Shown here in pieces: positions 13,401 through 25,157 of a stretch of DNA of 64,000 bases. The notes under the pieces were generated by a model. That model ran no database searches. It was not told where the DNA came from and saw only the letters and a list, made by a program, of their open reading frames with translations. The stretch covers positions 51,006,412 to 51,070,411 of the forward strand of contig JAFMSR010000002.1 of the NCBI GenBank assembly GCA_022818135.1, given 5' to 3'. Numbering within the stretch: position 1 is the first letter of the stretch; each line of letters begins with the position of its first letter. Origin of the DNA: Saxidomus purpurata (taxonomy: Eukaryota; Mollusca; Bivalvia; Venerida; Veneridae). Position numbers and translations under genes: made by a program.

Positions 13401-16400
13401 ATTGGCCATATTACAAATCAGAGATTGACTGTTTGCTCGAAATAATGTAATTAATCTCTCAAATAGTACTCTTAGACTATCTATTACATATCAACTTGCA
13501 AAATAGACTTGTTTTGAACCAGTATTAATATTTCTTAACTGAAACATGTTCATGTTAATAGAGAATTCACATCAAGGCATTAAAACATATTAGTTATAAT
13601 TTTCATTTCTTACATAGAATATTAGTGAAAGGTAAATGGTTTACAATATACTCACTTTGCAGATTTTTGCCTCTTTTTTTTTCATTTTGAGAAAAAAATC
13701 AGCATAAGCTATCTCCAGAGTCCTGACTTGTGACTGACTTGTGACTGACTTGTGACTGACTAGTGACTGATTAGTGGGTGGGTATCTGGAAAATGCAATT
13801 TTATGATTTAAGGTTCTGTTAACTTCTTTTAAATGTCTTTCAATACCTATATTGATACCTGTATATATACATGTAGTTTTGTCATTTTCCAGCAAATGAG
13901 AAAAAAGAAGTGGAAGCCAAACCCCCACAATATACCGCTATCTATTGGACAAAAGATCATCAGGAAAATTGTCTGGCTTGTTGGGATAGGTTAGTGTGAC
14001 TATAATATGAATTGAAAATAAACTTAATGCAGCTGCAGATTCATGAAATGGGACAGTTGAATGAGACTTTTATGTAAATGCAAAAATAACTTTTGACACT
14101 TTCACTTACTGAAATTATTCCATTGATTAACATCTGTAAGAGAGGGGATGGGTCAGTGGTGCAGTAGTATTTGACCGCGACTTCCACAATTCACGTTTAA
14201 GCTCAAGTACAGGTCAGAACTTAGGGAAGCATGTGCAAGTATAGTTTACATAATTTTATAACAATTATGTTCCTATTGGTAAATGCATTTATTAATTATT
14301 TTATGCACAGTTTGTCCATTTTAAACACTTTCAAATTGATAAAAATGATCTGCTAGTTGTATGGTATGCCCCTTTTAAGCTTGGATCCGGCTGATCCTTT
14401 TTAGGTGCAAATGCCATAGTGGTGATAGTATCAGCTGGTGTAGTAGGCATCATGCACAGCTATGGACATGACAAAGAAATTACCATCACCGGTTATGTGA
14501 AGCCTGGATTACCTCCCTTTAGGTTTCCATCTTTTAGCGTGCAAAATGGAAATAGTACAATCGGTGGCGGAGAAATACTTGGGGTGAGTAGGATATTGAT
14601 AGTTAGTTGTGAAATTGATTTGCATTTACTAAATTAATTTACTATTAATTTATTCTACATAATAATGTTAATTAACAGGAGAGAATGTTTTAATTTCTTG
14701 TGATAACTTATTGCAACAGTTACTTCCCCTTGCAAATGTAGTAACTACTGCTGCCCTCTGGGCATTTTTTAAAGACCGACACTACACTATATGTAAAGGT
14801 TACAAATTTTGGCTCCTAAGTAACCGTCCCACTGATTGGCAGTTAGAGGTTTGAGCCCTTCTACCAACATAAGTCTGTATGTGTCATATTAGTAGTTCTT
14901 ACAGAGGAATGGGGGATGGGGCTGATCCTTCCCAGTAATGATGGCTAGGTAAAATGCCAGTCTGTACAAAATTGAAATACTATTGAAAAGGACTTGTAAA
15001 ACTGCAAGAAAAATAGGACCTTAAATTTTTTTTAGATTGATAGGAAACACTGTATGATCTGGGTTGATGTGGATAACAGCAACAACTACAACTGTTACAA
15101 GTTCAAATGAAACATTGTAGAACTGTGTCTCCCTGACAGAATTTATAATATTTCATTTAATGTGGATTTTCTATTTCAGGATATTGGCACAGGTCTTTTT
15201 ATTGTACCAATACTTGGATTGGTAGAGTCTATAGCCATAGGAAAAGCTTTTGGTAAGAAAGTTTACTAGTCTATAATAGATGTTTTGAAGTTAATACAGC
15301 TGGTGTGGATCAAAAGATCTGTAGGGTTTTCAAGTCAATTTAGATCTACTTTTGTACAATTTTATATAATGCCTTCTTGTTACTGCTTAATTGTGAAAGA
15401 GGATTTTAAGAGTCACTTTTAAGTTTGCTTCCTTAAAAAAGCAGGTACTTAATGTCCAATGAGACAATCATGTTCAACTTAATATTTCTTCAGTGGGGTT
15501 CGAAACCAAACAACTCTGATTTCAAAGGTCATTAAGTTTGCAGTACAGTATTTTACAGTGCCATGAAGTACTTTAGTGCCATAGAGACAAGAGAGGGTAT
15601 TAATCACTTACACTGATAGCTCCATTTTATTGAAGTTTTTTTCTTCTTACAAATGTTTAACAAACTGTTACTCTCTTGTTCTTGTCAGCTCGTCAGAATA
15701 ATTACCGTATTCAGCCAAATCAGGAACTTTTAGCTATAGGTAAGTGTTATTATAGTCAGTATCACTTTTGTAATAAAATTGTGTATGAATATATTATTGT
15801 ACATATTTTGCTGTATGTAGTAATATTCCTGGAAGGAAAATGAAAAAAAATGACAAATTGATTTCTATTCCACAAATACAAGACAATATTGTATTTTGTT
15901 TGAATTGCTGCAATTTAGCTTTGTGTCACTCTAAGCAAGTACAGAACATATGACAGAAAACTACCAATGCACCTTAAGTGAGCAGAACAAATATATGACG
16001 ATGTAGTTGGTTAAATCTCAGGTTACTCGCTTGAAACGGTCAGTTACCCAAAATGTTGGTAACTTGTGGTAACATTCTGTAAATTGGATTATATCATCTA
16101 TAAATAAATTTTCACTATTTTCGGGTATTTCTCACCTTGCTAATTTATAATTCTTGCAAAGTAATTTCACATAGATTTTCTGTTAGAGAAATCTCCTTTA
16201 TTGAATTTGAAATTTGCGATTAAGTCTTGTCTGCTGACAATTTGCAAATTTTTTGTCACGTTAAAATTACACAATTTACTGTGCTAATCTCACTCTTCTT
16301 CAAACTCAACCAAGAAGTTTCTGTTTTAATGCTGAGCACCAAGCAAACGATCTGTCCATATCATTTTGACTCCTTTGCTATGACGTGGCAAGTGATCAAA

Positions 16401-19400
16401 CCATGACCTCTGATACATGAGGTTGATGAGCCTATCTAGGCAGTTATGTTTGTTTTGGATTGAATCCGTATGATGATCTTTTGTCTACTAACTCTGTTTT
16501 GAAGAAATAAACGAAGTTAGTACTTGGGGGAAAAAAAACCAGGAAAAACCAGTTCAGCTGAAGGCACTACTGGATGAACAAAACTGAATGACGGTTGAAA
16601 ATGGATGCAACACATGAATCAAAAACTTACCAAATGAGAATAAATCTTATCTTATCTAAAAGAACAAAAACTCATCTCATACAGTTGTAATATTATATTT
16701 CCTATTTAAATAAGCATCTTTATCAATTGTAATCCAGGTGTTGCAAACATTGCCAGTTCCTTTGTGGGCGCATATCCAGTTACCGGCAGCTTTTCAAGGT
16801 AAGGTGTTTTCGTCCCTAGAAAATGCAAAACAGCTATTCATACATTTAGTTTCCATAGATTTAGATAAAAGGCAGTGTAAGCAGACTGTTAAAAAGGTGA
16901 AACAAATACATTGTTCACCTAGCTACATACGGTAAGTGATGCATTTGGTCCAATGTGCTTTCCAATGTTCACAACATATAAAGTAAAATTGTAAATTGTT
17001 TTCTTGAATACACATTGAAAATTGTTCAGGGTATCTTTCAATGACAGTGTTGTGTTAGAATCAAAATAATTAATTCCTTAGACTGTAAGACTAGTGTGAT
17101 TTAATGTGCATTAAATCCCGGTTAGTCGTTCGATCACAAGCCCATATTTAAACTGGTAACAGTGATTTAATACATGTTAATTCACAATTATAAGGGACTT
17201 ATTATTTTGATGAATTTATATAAACTCAGACAGGTTTGACTGTACTCGGGATGTTTTTCTCATGTATTTACAGAACTGCTGTAAACTCTCAGAGCGGTGT
17301 ACGTACCCCGATGTCTGGAGTGGTCACTGGTGGTGTGATCCTCCTGTCACTGGCATTTCTCACCCCACTGTTCAAATACATACCAAAGGCAGCCTTGTCA
17401 GCCGTCATCATTTCAGCTGTGATACAGATGGTGGACTATGAGATTCTACCGAAATTTTGGAAAATCCAAAGTAAGAAGTTCTATTACATTCTACACAGTT
17501 AATATACTGGCTTTTGAACATGTCATTTTAAGTCAGTGCATTTGACAGATAAATTCATGCTATTTTGTATAGGGATTTGTAGGTGAATGGTCAAGGTTAA
17601 AGAGCATTTGACATTGAAAATGATTTTCAATCAATAACAAGAGAACTTTTAGGCTAATAGTCTCAACACATTTTTGATAAGAATTTGATTAAATTTTTAA
17701 TTAAATGTAATATTTTTGGAATTAAAAATGATGAAGAATAATTTTTGGTATGAAGTGTCTATAACCAGATTGCACCAAAGAATTTGAAAGACCATTAGAT
17801 AGATAGATGATTTTTTTGGCATGTGCATCCATATATATACATGTATTGCACAAACAAATATTAAATAAAAAAAAAAAAGAATGTGGTCCTTGACATTGAG
17901 GCCCACCAGAAAAATTTGATAAGATCATGAATTAATGGTTGTTTTACCTATATTACAAATCAATATATGGATGAGATCAAAGTATTGTAAAAAAAAAAAA
18001 TTTTATTTTAGTTTAGTTTTCACAATGAAGAAGTTACTATGTTAGCCTTTAGAGATTTGTGCAATATTGTGTCAATAGATGAAGCAAGATGTTGCAGGTT
18101 GAAAGAACCTTCTTTTACCCTTTTCAGAGTTGGCTTTAATACCATGGGTAGTTACATTCCTCACATCTTTTGGTCTTGGAATTGAGGTATGTAGTTTTTC
18201 TGTGTTGTTTTCTGTACATTTATGTCTAAAGCATGTGAAAATCTTTTGGGGGCTTGGAAATAGAAAGAGAATAAAATGGCTTCAGCAATTACATTGAAAA
18301 TTAATTGAATTGCAATTGAAGTTGGTCAAGATCAAATTTATCTACACAAAGTATTGAGCTGTCTGCCTTTGTGGTCATGATGCTACCAACTATTTTCTCT
18401 TTATGTTAGAAAGTTGGCAGTTTTCCAATGAAGAAGAGGGTACTTGGTCTCATTGACTGGTCTTTCCCAGGAAATGTATTCGCAAACTGCTCGCTTGAAA
18501 AAAAAAAGTGACTGAAATATGGTTGAAATGGGCATTAAACCCAGACAAATGAACAATGGAGCCTAAAATAGCAGTCACCTGAATTAAGCAGCCAATAATA
18601 TTTATTATTGTATGCCAGTCATAAATAGACCATTACGATTTGTCCAGAGCCCAGTCTGCAGACATGCTGTGTCTGCAAAAGTTTGTGTAGACCCACTGAA
18701 TAGGGTGTAGACCTACACATATATATATACATGCTGTTCTCTGGGGTCTACACATACCTTTTATAGAGGTCAATATATAGCTGTCACTTATATCTAAGAG
18801 GCCTTCACTACAATTTCTATATGGTATATTATACAATATAATAATTGTAGACTAATGTTTGAGGTCCATATATATAGTTTTGCAGACCTGTTATAACAGT
18901 GATATTGACCTCGGACTTCATCATTAGTCTATCGTACAATGTATTCCATATGTTATTTTGTAGCCACCTGCTATAAGGGTCACTTGACATGTCCCTTGGC
19001 TCAGTTAAGAAGGTTTCAATATTGCTATCTGATCACCCTTTTGCCTATATAATCAACTAGCATGCCCGTTACTTTTATTTTATTTCAGTATGGTATTTTA
19101 ATTGGGATTGGTATTCAGTTGCTGATACTGCTGTATCCAGTTGCACGGCCAAAAATAACTGTAAGTAATGAATAAGCTGTATGTTATAGCATAGAATGTA
19201 TAGTCCAAGTATATACCCATTTAAAATTTGCACCCATATATTTATATTACATATACAGATTACGCTTACGTTTCCATGCAAATTCCAAATACTTTTTGAA
19301 AGACGAAGCATAAACAGTTTTATTCAACAAGAAAATTCAGGGTTCCCTCTGATTTAAATATAGTTTGCACCAATTTATGCTAAATCATCAAAAACTGCCT

Positions 19401-22400
19401 GTTATATTAAGTGTTTAAAAATGTGTTATTCTGAAATGTTTTTGTTTTCACAAACTAAAGACAGAAAAAATTCTTGCAAAATCATTATTTTGGTGAGTTA
19501 CAGAGGGAACCCTGACAATTGCAAAAAGAAAATCCCCTTGTATTGGACCCAAAGTTTGGTGTAAAGGGGTGTTACTGTATTATGTATGTCAGACCAAGCT
19601 TAAAGGTTTTAAAGACAGCTTTAAAAGCTGCTTGCTCTCAGATTTTGGTGAAAAAACAAGATTGTTCAAACTGTCTGAAAATAACCTACCCGGTATTTAA
19701 GAACGAATCATCAATTGGAAAGGTTCTTGTATCAAATCCTGTAAAGTATTTCAATCTGTTCTTTTGAAATTATACGCTACTGAATTATAAAGCATTGCAA
19801 ACGTTTTTGAAATTGCAATATAAGCATAATTCATGTAGCAGTGCCGTCAAACCAAGGTCATCCATCATTTTCAATAGATTTTCTCAAACTGCTATCATGT
19901 AGATATTTACTTGTGTTGTTGCTTTTAACCAGTCCTTTTACATTGTATGTTAAAATAAATGTATATATTTTGGAGAAATTTAATGTTTTCACCGGAAACT
20001 GTGAATGAGCAGCTTTAAAAGAACTTCATCTTTCAAACACTCCAACAGTTACTGTATTTGAAAAGCATTAACGGGACCAGTAAATGGTAAATGACTTTGA
20101 GATAAGCAAGAATTTGAATTAAGAAAATTCCAGATAGTAATAGTCAACTGTTTTTTTTTATACGCATGAAGGGACATATTATGGGAACACCCATTGCAGG
20201 CCGGCGGGTGGGCAGCGTCCACTCTCTTAGTTGAACAGTTTTCATCTGATCTTCACTGAACTTGGTCAAAATGTTTGTCGGCATATTGTCTCGGCCAAGC
20301 TCGATAAAAAGCCAAATTGTCTCAGGCACTTATGGATTATGACCCTTGATTTATGCAAAATTGACCAAATTCACAATGTCAGCTCTCTAAGTCGAACAGT
20401 TTTCATCTGATCTTCACCAAACTTGGTCGAAATGTTTGTCGGCATATTGTCTCGGCCAAGCTCGATAAAAAGCCAAATTGACCAAGGCACTTTTGGATTA
20501 TGGCCCTTGATTTATGCAAAATTGACCAAATTCACTCTGTCAGCTCTCTAAGTCGAACAGTTTTCATCGGATCTTCACCGAACTTTGTCAAAATGTTTGA
20601 TATGTCTTAATGTCAGACAGAATTTCCTGAAATAGATTCAAATCATTTATATCACATGAGGCCCAGACCAGAGTACATGGGTTTTTAAAATTGAATATTT
20701 TTGGCCTGATAAAAGTTCTATTGTTATTACTGTTTGATTAGATGAAGAAGTTTTATGCTCATGATGACAGGCGACATCTCTATTCCATCAATAGAGTACA
20801 GGTACATGTATACTGTTTGCACCAAAACAATGTTGTATTCACTTAACATAACGGAAATAATCTTGCACTAGTAAATATCTTACTATAGTACTAGATGGAT
20901 TAGGCCATCTTTCAATTTTGTATTTTCTTTGACTTATGTCATGAAAGCAAAGATTCTGCCCTATATTATTTCTATTATTTCATGCTTTTAAGCAGATAAC
21001 TTTAAAATTTATGATTGGCTGTAAAATAGTAGAAATTCCACTCTGATAAACTCATTGTTATTAGCGAAATTATAAGTTGATGATTTTCATTCTATCATCT
21101 AACTTTTTTCTGATTTTCAAGTCTTCTATGAAGTTGAAAGGTCAGTGGTGTGATGTATGTAAAACATTGGTGATGTCATAAGTATGATGTCAAACATGGA
21201 AGTTATCCCACACAAATTAAAGCCCTGTACATGTTATAGTAAAATATAAAAAAAACAATCATCAAAGCATGAAATAAAATAATGTTTTGGTTTTTTTTCT
21301 GTGAAAAGTTGGATATATTTTGTTTCATGAACCCCAAAAGTAGTTATTTCGTTTGTGACTTTGGCAATGAGGAAAATATCACTTTTGGTTCCTGTTTTGG
21401 TGATATTTATCTTGATCTTTTGTAGAAGCAAACATTATCCTTTCTCATTATTGTACCTAACCAAACTTTATGTTGATTGCATTGTGCTTTGATTTTATGT
21501 TGTTTTAATTAATATGTTGTGGAGAATATATTAATATGCAAGAGTGTTTTTAATCTACAATTAACAATATACCATTAAACTGTAGTTTTGAAGTGTGGTT
21601 ACAGTAACTGTGTCATTTGTGTGTACTATATACATATACACATGCAGTATAGTTCTTGCTGTCTGCATGTACATTGTGTAGATATTGACGTGTATATACA
21701 TGTATGAATAATGCTCAAACACGCATGAGTGTCGCCAACATCTTAACCACTGCATCCCACTAAATGTCTTAATATGGACATATCCATCTTGCAACCTGGG
21801 CAGTACCAGTGTGGTTTACAGGGTGTGAAAGGTGTGACTTACTTAAGCTTTACTGACATAAAACAGCAAACCGTCAGACTGTACAGATGTGCAGGCTGAT
21901 TGATCATGATCTGCACTGGTCGTGGAGACTCAAGTCTGATAAACTATAGTGGTCTATGCACATAATTATATGCTTAAAGCACATTAATTTTGTGGCATAC
22001 TAGAACTGTTTCGCATTCATACTATATTTAATCGCTTTTTATTTTCATAAAAGATAAAAATAAGTGTAACGTATGACTGTAACATATTTATGTAATAATT
22101 AATGCATGTTTAAAATAACTCATTTTAAATGCACTTCAGTTTAGAAGTAATATTATGGTAATACCTTTGCATTGATTACTTTGTAGGAGTAGACTTTTAA
22201 AATATGATTATGCAATCAACTTCAGAATCTGTATTTGTGGGAAATCTGTGGTGATCATTACTTATTATTGAGTTAAACTTAAAGGCTAAACTATTTGATT
22301 GTTTTCCTTGTGTTTCCTGGTTATATTCCTTTTAAGTTTTTATAATTTGTATATTTTGTGTTCCTAATGAACTATGCTATGTTCACATGATTTCCATAGC

Positions 22401-25157
22401 CTTTAGTTATAGATTATAGTAATTGTTTGTTTTCCATGTTTAAATATTCATTACTTTTAAATTTTCACAGGATCATGATTGTGTATAACAAAATTATATT
22501 GCTAATAATATTAAAAGGTCACTCTATGTTCTCATTGCCTATATTTAGGCAAGTTATAGGCCATGTTACGTAAGTGCAGTTGAAGACGGGTTTGACAGAA
22601 TTTCTCTTATTTTCAGGTTCATTACTTGGACTACGTGGTTGTCACATTCAATCAGCCAATCAGATTCCCCTCGGTAGAATATTTACAGACGAAGATATTT
22701 AAATACATGTACAAAGGTATGTATATGTATATGTATATGTGGAAAACACACAGTTGAGGTAGATGTTGTAATTTTCATCATTTACTAGTACAAAGAACTT
22801 AATGATCCCTTTAGAAAGACACTTGGTAAGATTTTATTATTTGAAAGAAAGGCAGTCTATCCTTAGTGAGTTAGAATAAAATCACGTTTACTGCAGACTT
22901 TCATAATTATCTAATTTACGTGCAGTGTAACAAATTTATGGTCCGAATTAGTTATTGTAATGGTTTAATGATTTGGTTTCTTGTTCACAAAACGTGTTTC
23001 TTACAGTGAATAGAGTGAGAGGAAAATCATGCGAAAATATGTTTAACTTCATTATATGTACTTACGTAATAGTTTCCATATAATTATGAGAGAGTTACGT
23101 GGGTATATCAGAGACTGGGGCTGATATTTAAGAGTTCCTTCTTGGAATAAAATGTCAAGGGGTGTATCAGATATGGATGGAGTGGTTTGGAAAAAAAAAT
23201 CCCAAAAATACAGAAAATTCAATTTTGTTCGTATAAGTCTGCTGTGTTGAATTGGATTGCTGTAATATTTATGTTTTAAGTGTTGAATGCTTCACCTTTT
23301 ATTCCAGATGATGAGAAACCTAGATCGGTCATTCTTGACTGCACACATCTTGCTGCTGGGCTTGACTACACAACAATTATGGTATGTATCAGTGCCAGGC
23401 TGGTCATTCTTTAAACTATTATGTGTCTACAATTTCAATATAAATATATAAACTAATTTATTTAATCTTGATTGCGAAAAATTTCTCACAGCTTATATTA
23501 ATTGCTCTGGAGACTTACTCCAAATGGAATCAACCTCGTAGAGAGAGAGGCAATGTGGACTTACCTGTGTCTAACCCAAGGACATTTACCCCTACTGGGG
23601 ATCGAACCCGGGATGCTGGTTCACACTTTTAACAATATCAATCATTTCCAGAGAATTTTGAATTAGCGAAATAGATTGCTCCCATGAAAAAAGGCGAAAA
23701 TGAAATTCTCGCCAAAATTTCATGATTTACAGAATTGTGAGTCAAGTTGTCTGTGATGTCTACAAGTGTAGACTATGATTCAAACAAGACTGTTTGTTCA
23801 TGTAGTGTGATTTTTTATCCATACGATTTGCAAAGGCATCACGTTAGTCTTGCAGAGCTCATTTGACGTTTATTTTCAGGGTTTGATAGAGGTGATAGCA
23901 GATTTTAAACGTAAGGATGTGCACTTCTCCATGGCTGGTGTGTTGGTATGTCTTTTATTACCTTTTTCATACTGTAAAGAATTGAAGTTGAAGCAATATA
24001 TAAATGATGTTCAAAGAAAGGGTATTAATCAGAAAGGCTTAATATTAACTGAAATACTTGGCAGTATAATATATGTTTCATAAACCCCGGCAAACAAGTG
24101 GCATATGCCACTTCTGCCATTTTGCAGGGGGAACTGGGCTAGCCAAATGTTTGAGTTCGCCTTCTGGAATGGGTAATATCCAGCATGTGCTGGGTTCCTA
24201 CTGCAAAGTGGTGTATGCCTTATGTTTGCAAGATTTTTTTAAAGATATCAGCCCATAATATTAATAAGGAATTGAACCACTTATAAAAAGGATAAAGCGA
24301 TATTTTAAAAAGAAGCACAAGAAGTAAATGATGGAAATTCCACGGTATCTTTAGAAACTTTTGACGATGTAGCAAACCTTAATAAGCAAGTTGGAAAAAA
24401 ATGTTACCTGGCCAAAGCTGACATTGAAGAAAGTTTTCGGATTATTCCAATGTCTCCTATTGATATAAATTAATTCTGTAATAAAGAGAACCTGTTACGG
24501 GTTTGCTTTTTCAGCCAGAGATAGTCAAGGAGCTAGAGAATGCCAACATCAAAGATATTATATATGGAGATGATATTAATGATTCTATCAGGAAAATAAA
24601 AGGTTGGTTTAGATTTATTTGCTTTTTGCAACTTTGCAGTAAATATTCAAATCAAAGCACTGAAAGTACTGGCACCAGCCAGTAAATGTAAGGCAGTCTG
24701 ATTGCATCGTTCAAAACTATCGTACATTGTAATTATGCATAAAGAGAGAGTAGCGACAGTATTTTTGGCATAAAGCCTTTGACTCTTAATTTTAAACTGA
24801 AACCAATAAAAGAAGTAAAAATATTACCAACTATATCGTCCTTTAGAATGTTTATAGTCCCAGCCGACCCAAGGATTTCCTCAAGTGAACTTGCCAAGGC
24901 CCTTTTTCCCCAACTACATGTTTTTGTTGTTTATAGAATCCGAAAAGGCAGGCGAGTTTGATGATGAGTTGGAAACAATTACTGTTTCAAATGGAAAGAT
25001 TTTACAAGCCACGCCCGTAAATGGCATGCCGCATCCAGACACACAACAGGTGAATTATGGGTATGATAAGGATCCCAGTGATGGAAGCGGAAATGATGAA
25101 TATGAGAATGTTGATAGAAATAATGGCGAAAGTGACACTGACAGTGTTCGATTATAG
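4213..25157 (+). CDS. SLC26A11: SLC26 family sulfate/anion transporter, SLC26A11-like, 18 coding exons
   Basis: The gene probably encodes a plasma- or endo-membrane anion (sulfate/chloride) transporter. Coding exons are 4213-4436, 10990-11092, 11649-11853, 12172-12337, 13169-13223, 13893-13989, 14405-14583, 15180-15252, 15689-15739, 16738-16798, 17274-17470, 18128-18186, 19089-19160, 22617-22716, 23308-23381, 23880-23945, 24515-24602 and 24937-25157. All borders are AG/GT and every phase agrees, giving 2091 nt or 696 aa. Residues 76-107 carry the SLC26 entry segment (DIISGLTVALTVLPQGLAYA), followed by QQYGLYSAF and the GTSKD signature. Hydrophobic helices run to about residue 510. A STAS domain follows (about 515-623, with VILDCTHL and LDYTTIMGLIEV), then an acidic tail. 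Vertebrate SLC26A11 is near 600 aa; the excess lies at the two ends. Family assignment is firm; A11 orthology is inferred from the short N-terminus and STAS and needs a tree. Confidence 0.93.
6838..7022 (+). mobile_element. MITE with CAAACCTGTGTTAAAGAC ends
   Basis: The left end GTCAAACCTGTGTTAAAGAC and the right end CAGTGGTCTTTGTTCACAGG then TTTAACTGTA are imperfect inverted repeats of about 28 bp. The body lists AAAGACCA-type blocks. A second copy is in intron 4 of SLC26. Confidence 0.6.
7640..8030 (+). repeat. Three diverged tandem units of about 112 bp
   Basis: TCTATCTGCCAGT followed by TGTTTATC and a T-run recurs at about 7757, 7868 and 7976. CTTGATTTCAT / CTTGATCATTG blocks lie between. 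The units lie inside SLC26 intron 1. Confidence 0.5.
9890..10900 (+). repeat. Old short tandem duplication split by a MITE
   Basis: GTGCAGTGTGCAAGAACAG at 9915 and GTGCAATGTGCAAGAACTTT at about 10815 are direct repeats. CAGATTTATTCCCCCTTT-like sequence occurs at about 10738 and 10856. The simplest reading is a short tandem duplication with the 9951-10727 element inserted in its first copy. Confidence 0.45.
9951..10727 (+). mobile_element. MITE-like element with TAGGGATGGGAACGAATA ends
   Basis: Perfect terminal inverted repeats TAGGGATGGGAACGAATA / TATTCGTTCCCATCCCTA bound about 777 bp. Just inside both ends are (CGAATATT)n stretches (9961-10040 and 10651-10700), themselves palindromic. There is no transposase ORF, so it is non-autonomous. 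T-rich flanks hide any target duplication. It sits about 260 bp before SLC26 exon 10990. Confidence 0.7.
11160..11345 (-). mobile_element. SINE-like repeat, family 2, in SLC26 intron
   Basis: It shares blocks with 23480-23640: TGTGTTAATTGCTCTTGAAG / TATATTAATTGCTCTGGAG, ACTC..A.ATGGAA..AAC and GGGGATC.AAC.C. The minus strand of the second copy gives the box B-like GGGTTCGATCCCC. Confidence 0.5.
12398..12565 (+). mobile_element. Second copy of the CAAACCTGTG MITE
   Basis: Same block order as 6838-7022: CAGTCAAACCTGTGTTAAAG, CACCTGTAAATAAAGACCAC and CAGTGGTCTTTGTTCAGGC. Its right end abuts the 30-bp minisatellite, which may have grown from its border. Confidence 0.6.
12566..13040 (+). repeat. 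30-bp minisatellite with 90-bp higher-order repeat in SLC26 intron 4
   Basis: The unit TTAATTCAGGTGCATTTGAC plus ATGTGGCTAC repeats about 15 times. Three variants (GGGGTAATT, GGTTCATTT, GGTGCATTG) alternate in a fixed order, giving a 90-bp higher-order unit repeated about three times (from about 12725). Because 30 is a multiple of three, both strands show long ORFs here (12541-13083 plus, 12693-13010 minus). These are by-products of the repeat. Confidence 0.92.
14815..15010 (+). mobile_element. tRNA-derived SINE in SLC26 intron, plus strand
   Basis: It has a box B-like GAGGTTTGAGCCC, then AATGATGGCTAGGTAAAATG and ATTGAAATACTATTGAAAA, matching the body of the minus-strand copy at 3345-3595. 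The head is diverged. Confidence 0.5.
15395..15575 (-). repeat. Diverged tRNA-SINE-like copy, minus strand
   Basis: The minus strand holds GTTTGGTTTCGAACCCCACT, a good RNA polymerase III box B, about 100 bp from a GCATTAA-like tail. Divergence is high and the box A is not clear. Confidence 0.35.
18385..18548 (+). mobile_element. SINE 3' portion in SLC26 intron
   Basis: The tail reads GTGACTGAAATATGGTTGA then AATGGGCATTAAACCCAGAC, the shared 3' end of this SINE family. Upstream ACTGGTCTTTCCCAGGAAAT fits a diverged body; no tRNA head is recognisable. Confidence 0.5.
20165..20605 (+). repeat. Dispersed repeat with three units of about 161 bp
   Basis: CAGTTTTCATCTGATCTTCA recurs at about 20236, 20397 and 20559 (one base changed in the last). 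TCGGCATATTGTCTCGGCCA and GATTTATGCAAAATTGACCA recur between. It lies inside the SLC26 intron that also holds the candidate cassette exon. Confidence 0.75.
20742..20801 (+). CDS. SLC26A11: Candidate 60-nt in-frame cassette exon of the SLC26 gene
   Basis: This stretch is preceded by a T-rich tract ending in TTAG and followed by GTACAT. It is exactly 20 codons, reads MKKFYAHDDRRHLYSINRVQ with no stop, and both ends are phase 0, as are the flanking exons 19089-19160 and 22617-22716. Inclusion would place a basic, hydrophilic 20-residue insert between the last membrane helix (ARPKIT) and the first STAS strand (VHYLDYVVV), giving 716 aa. The donor is weaker than others in the gene, so it may be an alternative exon or coincidence. 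Confidence 0.45.
21853..21965 (-). repeat. Fragment of the CTTTAACCC MITE family
   Basis: The minus strand carries CCAGTGCAGATCATGATCA followed by CAGCCTGCAC, the palindromic core seen at 2080-2110. The family ends are not recognisable. Confidence 0.35.
22617..24602 (+). CDS. SLC26A11: STAS-domain exons of the SLC26 transporter
   Basis: Four exons (22617-22716, 23308-23381, 23880-23945, 24515-24602) encode the cytoplasmic STAS domain. The order is VVVTFNQPIRFPSVEYL (first strand and helix), RSVILDCTHL (central strand and loop), LDYTTIMGLIEVIADFKRKDVHFSMAGV (helix and strand), then PEIVKELENANIKDII and DDINDSI (last helices). The fold resembles anti-sigma-factor antagonists and in SLC26 proteins it affects trafficking and dimer contacts (family knowledge). 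Each border keeps frame: phases 1, 0, 0 and 1. Confidence 0.88.
23480..23640 (-). mobile_element. SINE-like repeat, family 2, second intronic copy
   Basis: Paired with 11160-11345. The minus strand reads CATCCCGGGTTCGATCCCCA, a near-perfect tRNA box B, then a TGTCCTTGGGTTAGACACAG body, ending with AGCAATTAATATAAGC. Confidence 0.55.
24937..25157 (+). CDS. SLC26A11: SLC26 terminal exon: acidic cytoplasmic tail
   Basis: The last exon follows TTTATAG at 24931-24936, restores frame with the G carried from 24602, and encodes about 73 residues to TAG 25157. The tail is rich in D, E, N and S (DDELE, DPSDGSGNDEYENVD, NNGESDTDSVRL) and looks disordered. The terminal V-R-L fits a class II PDZ-ligand pattern (hydrophobic-x-hydrophobic), unlike the class I ends of some other SLC26 members. 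That function is inference from four residues. Confidence 0.85.
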
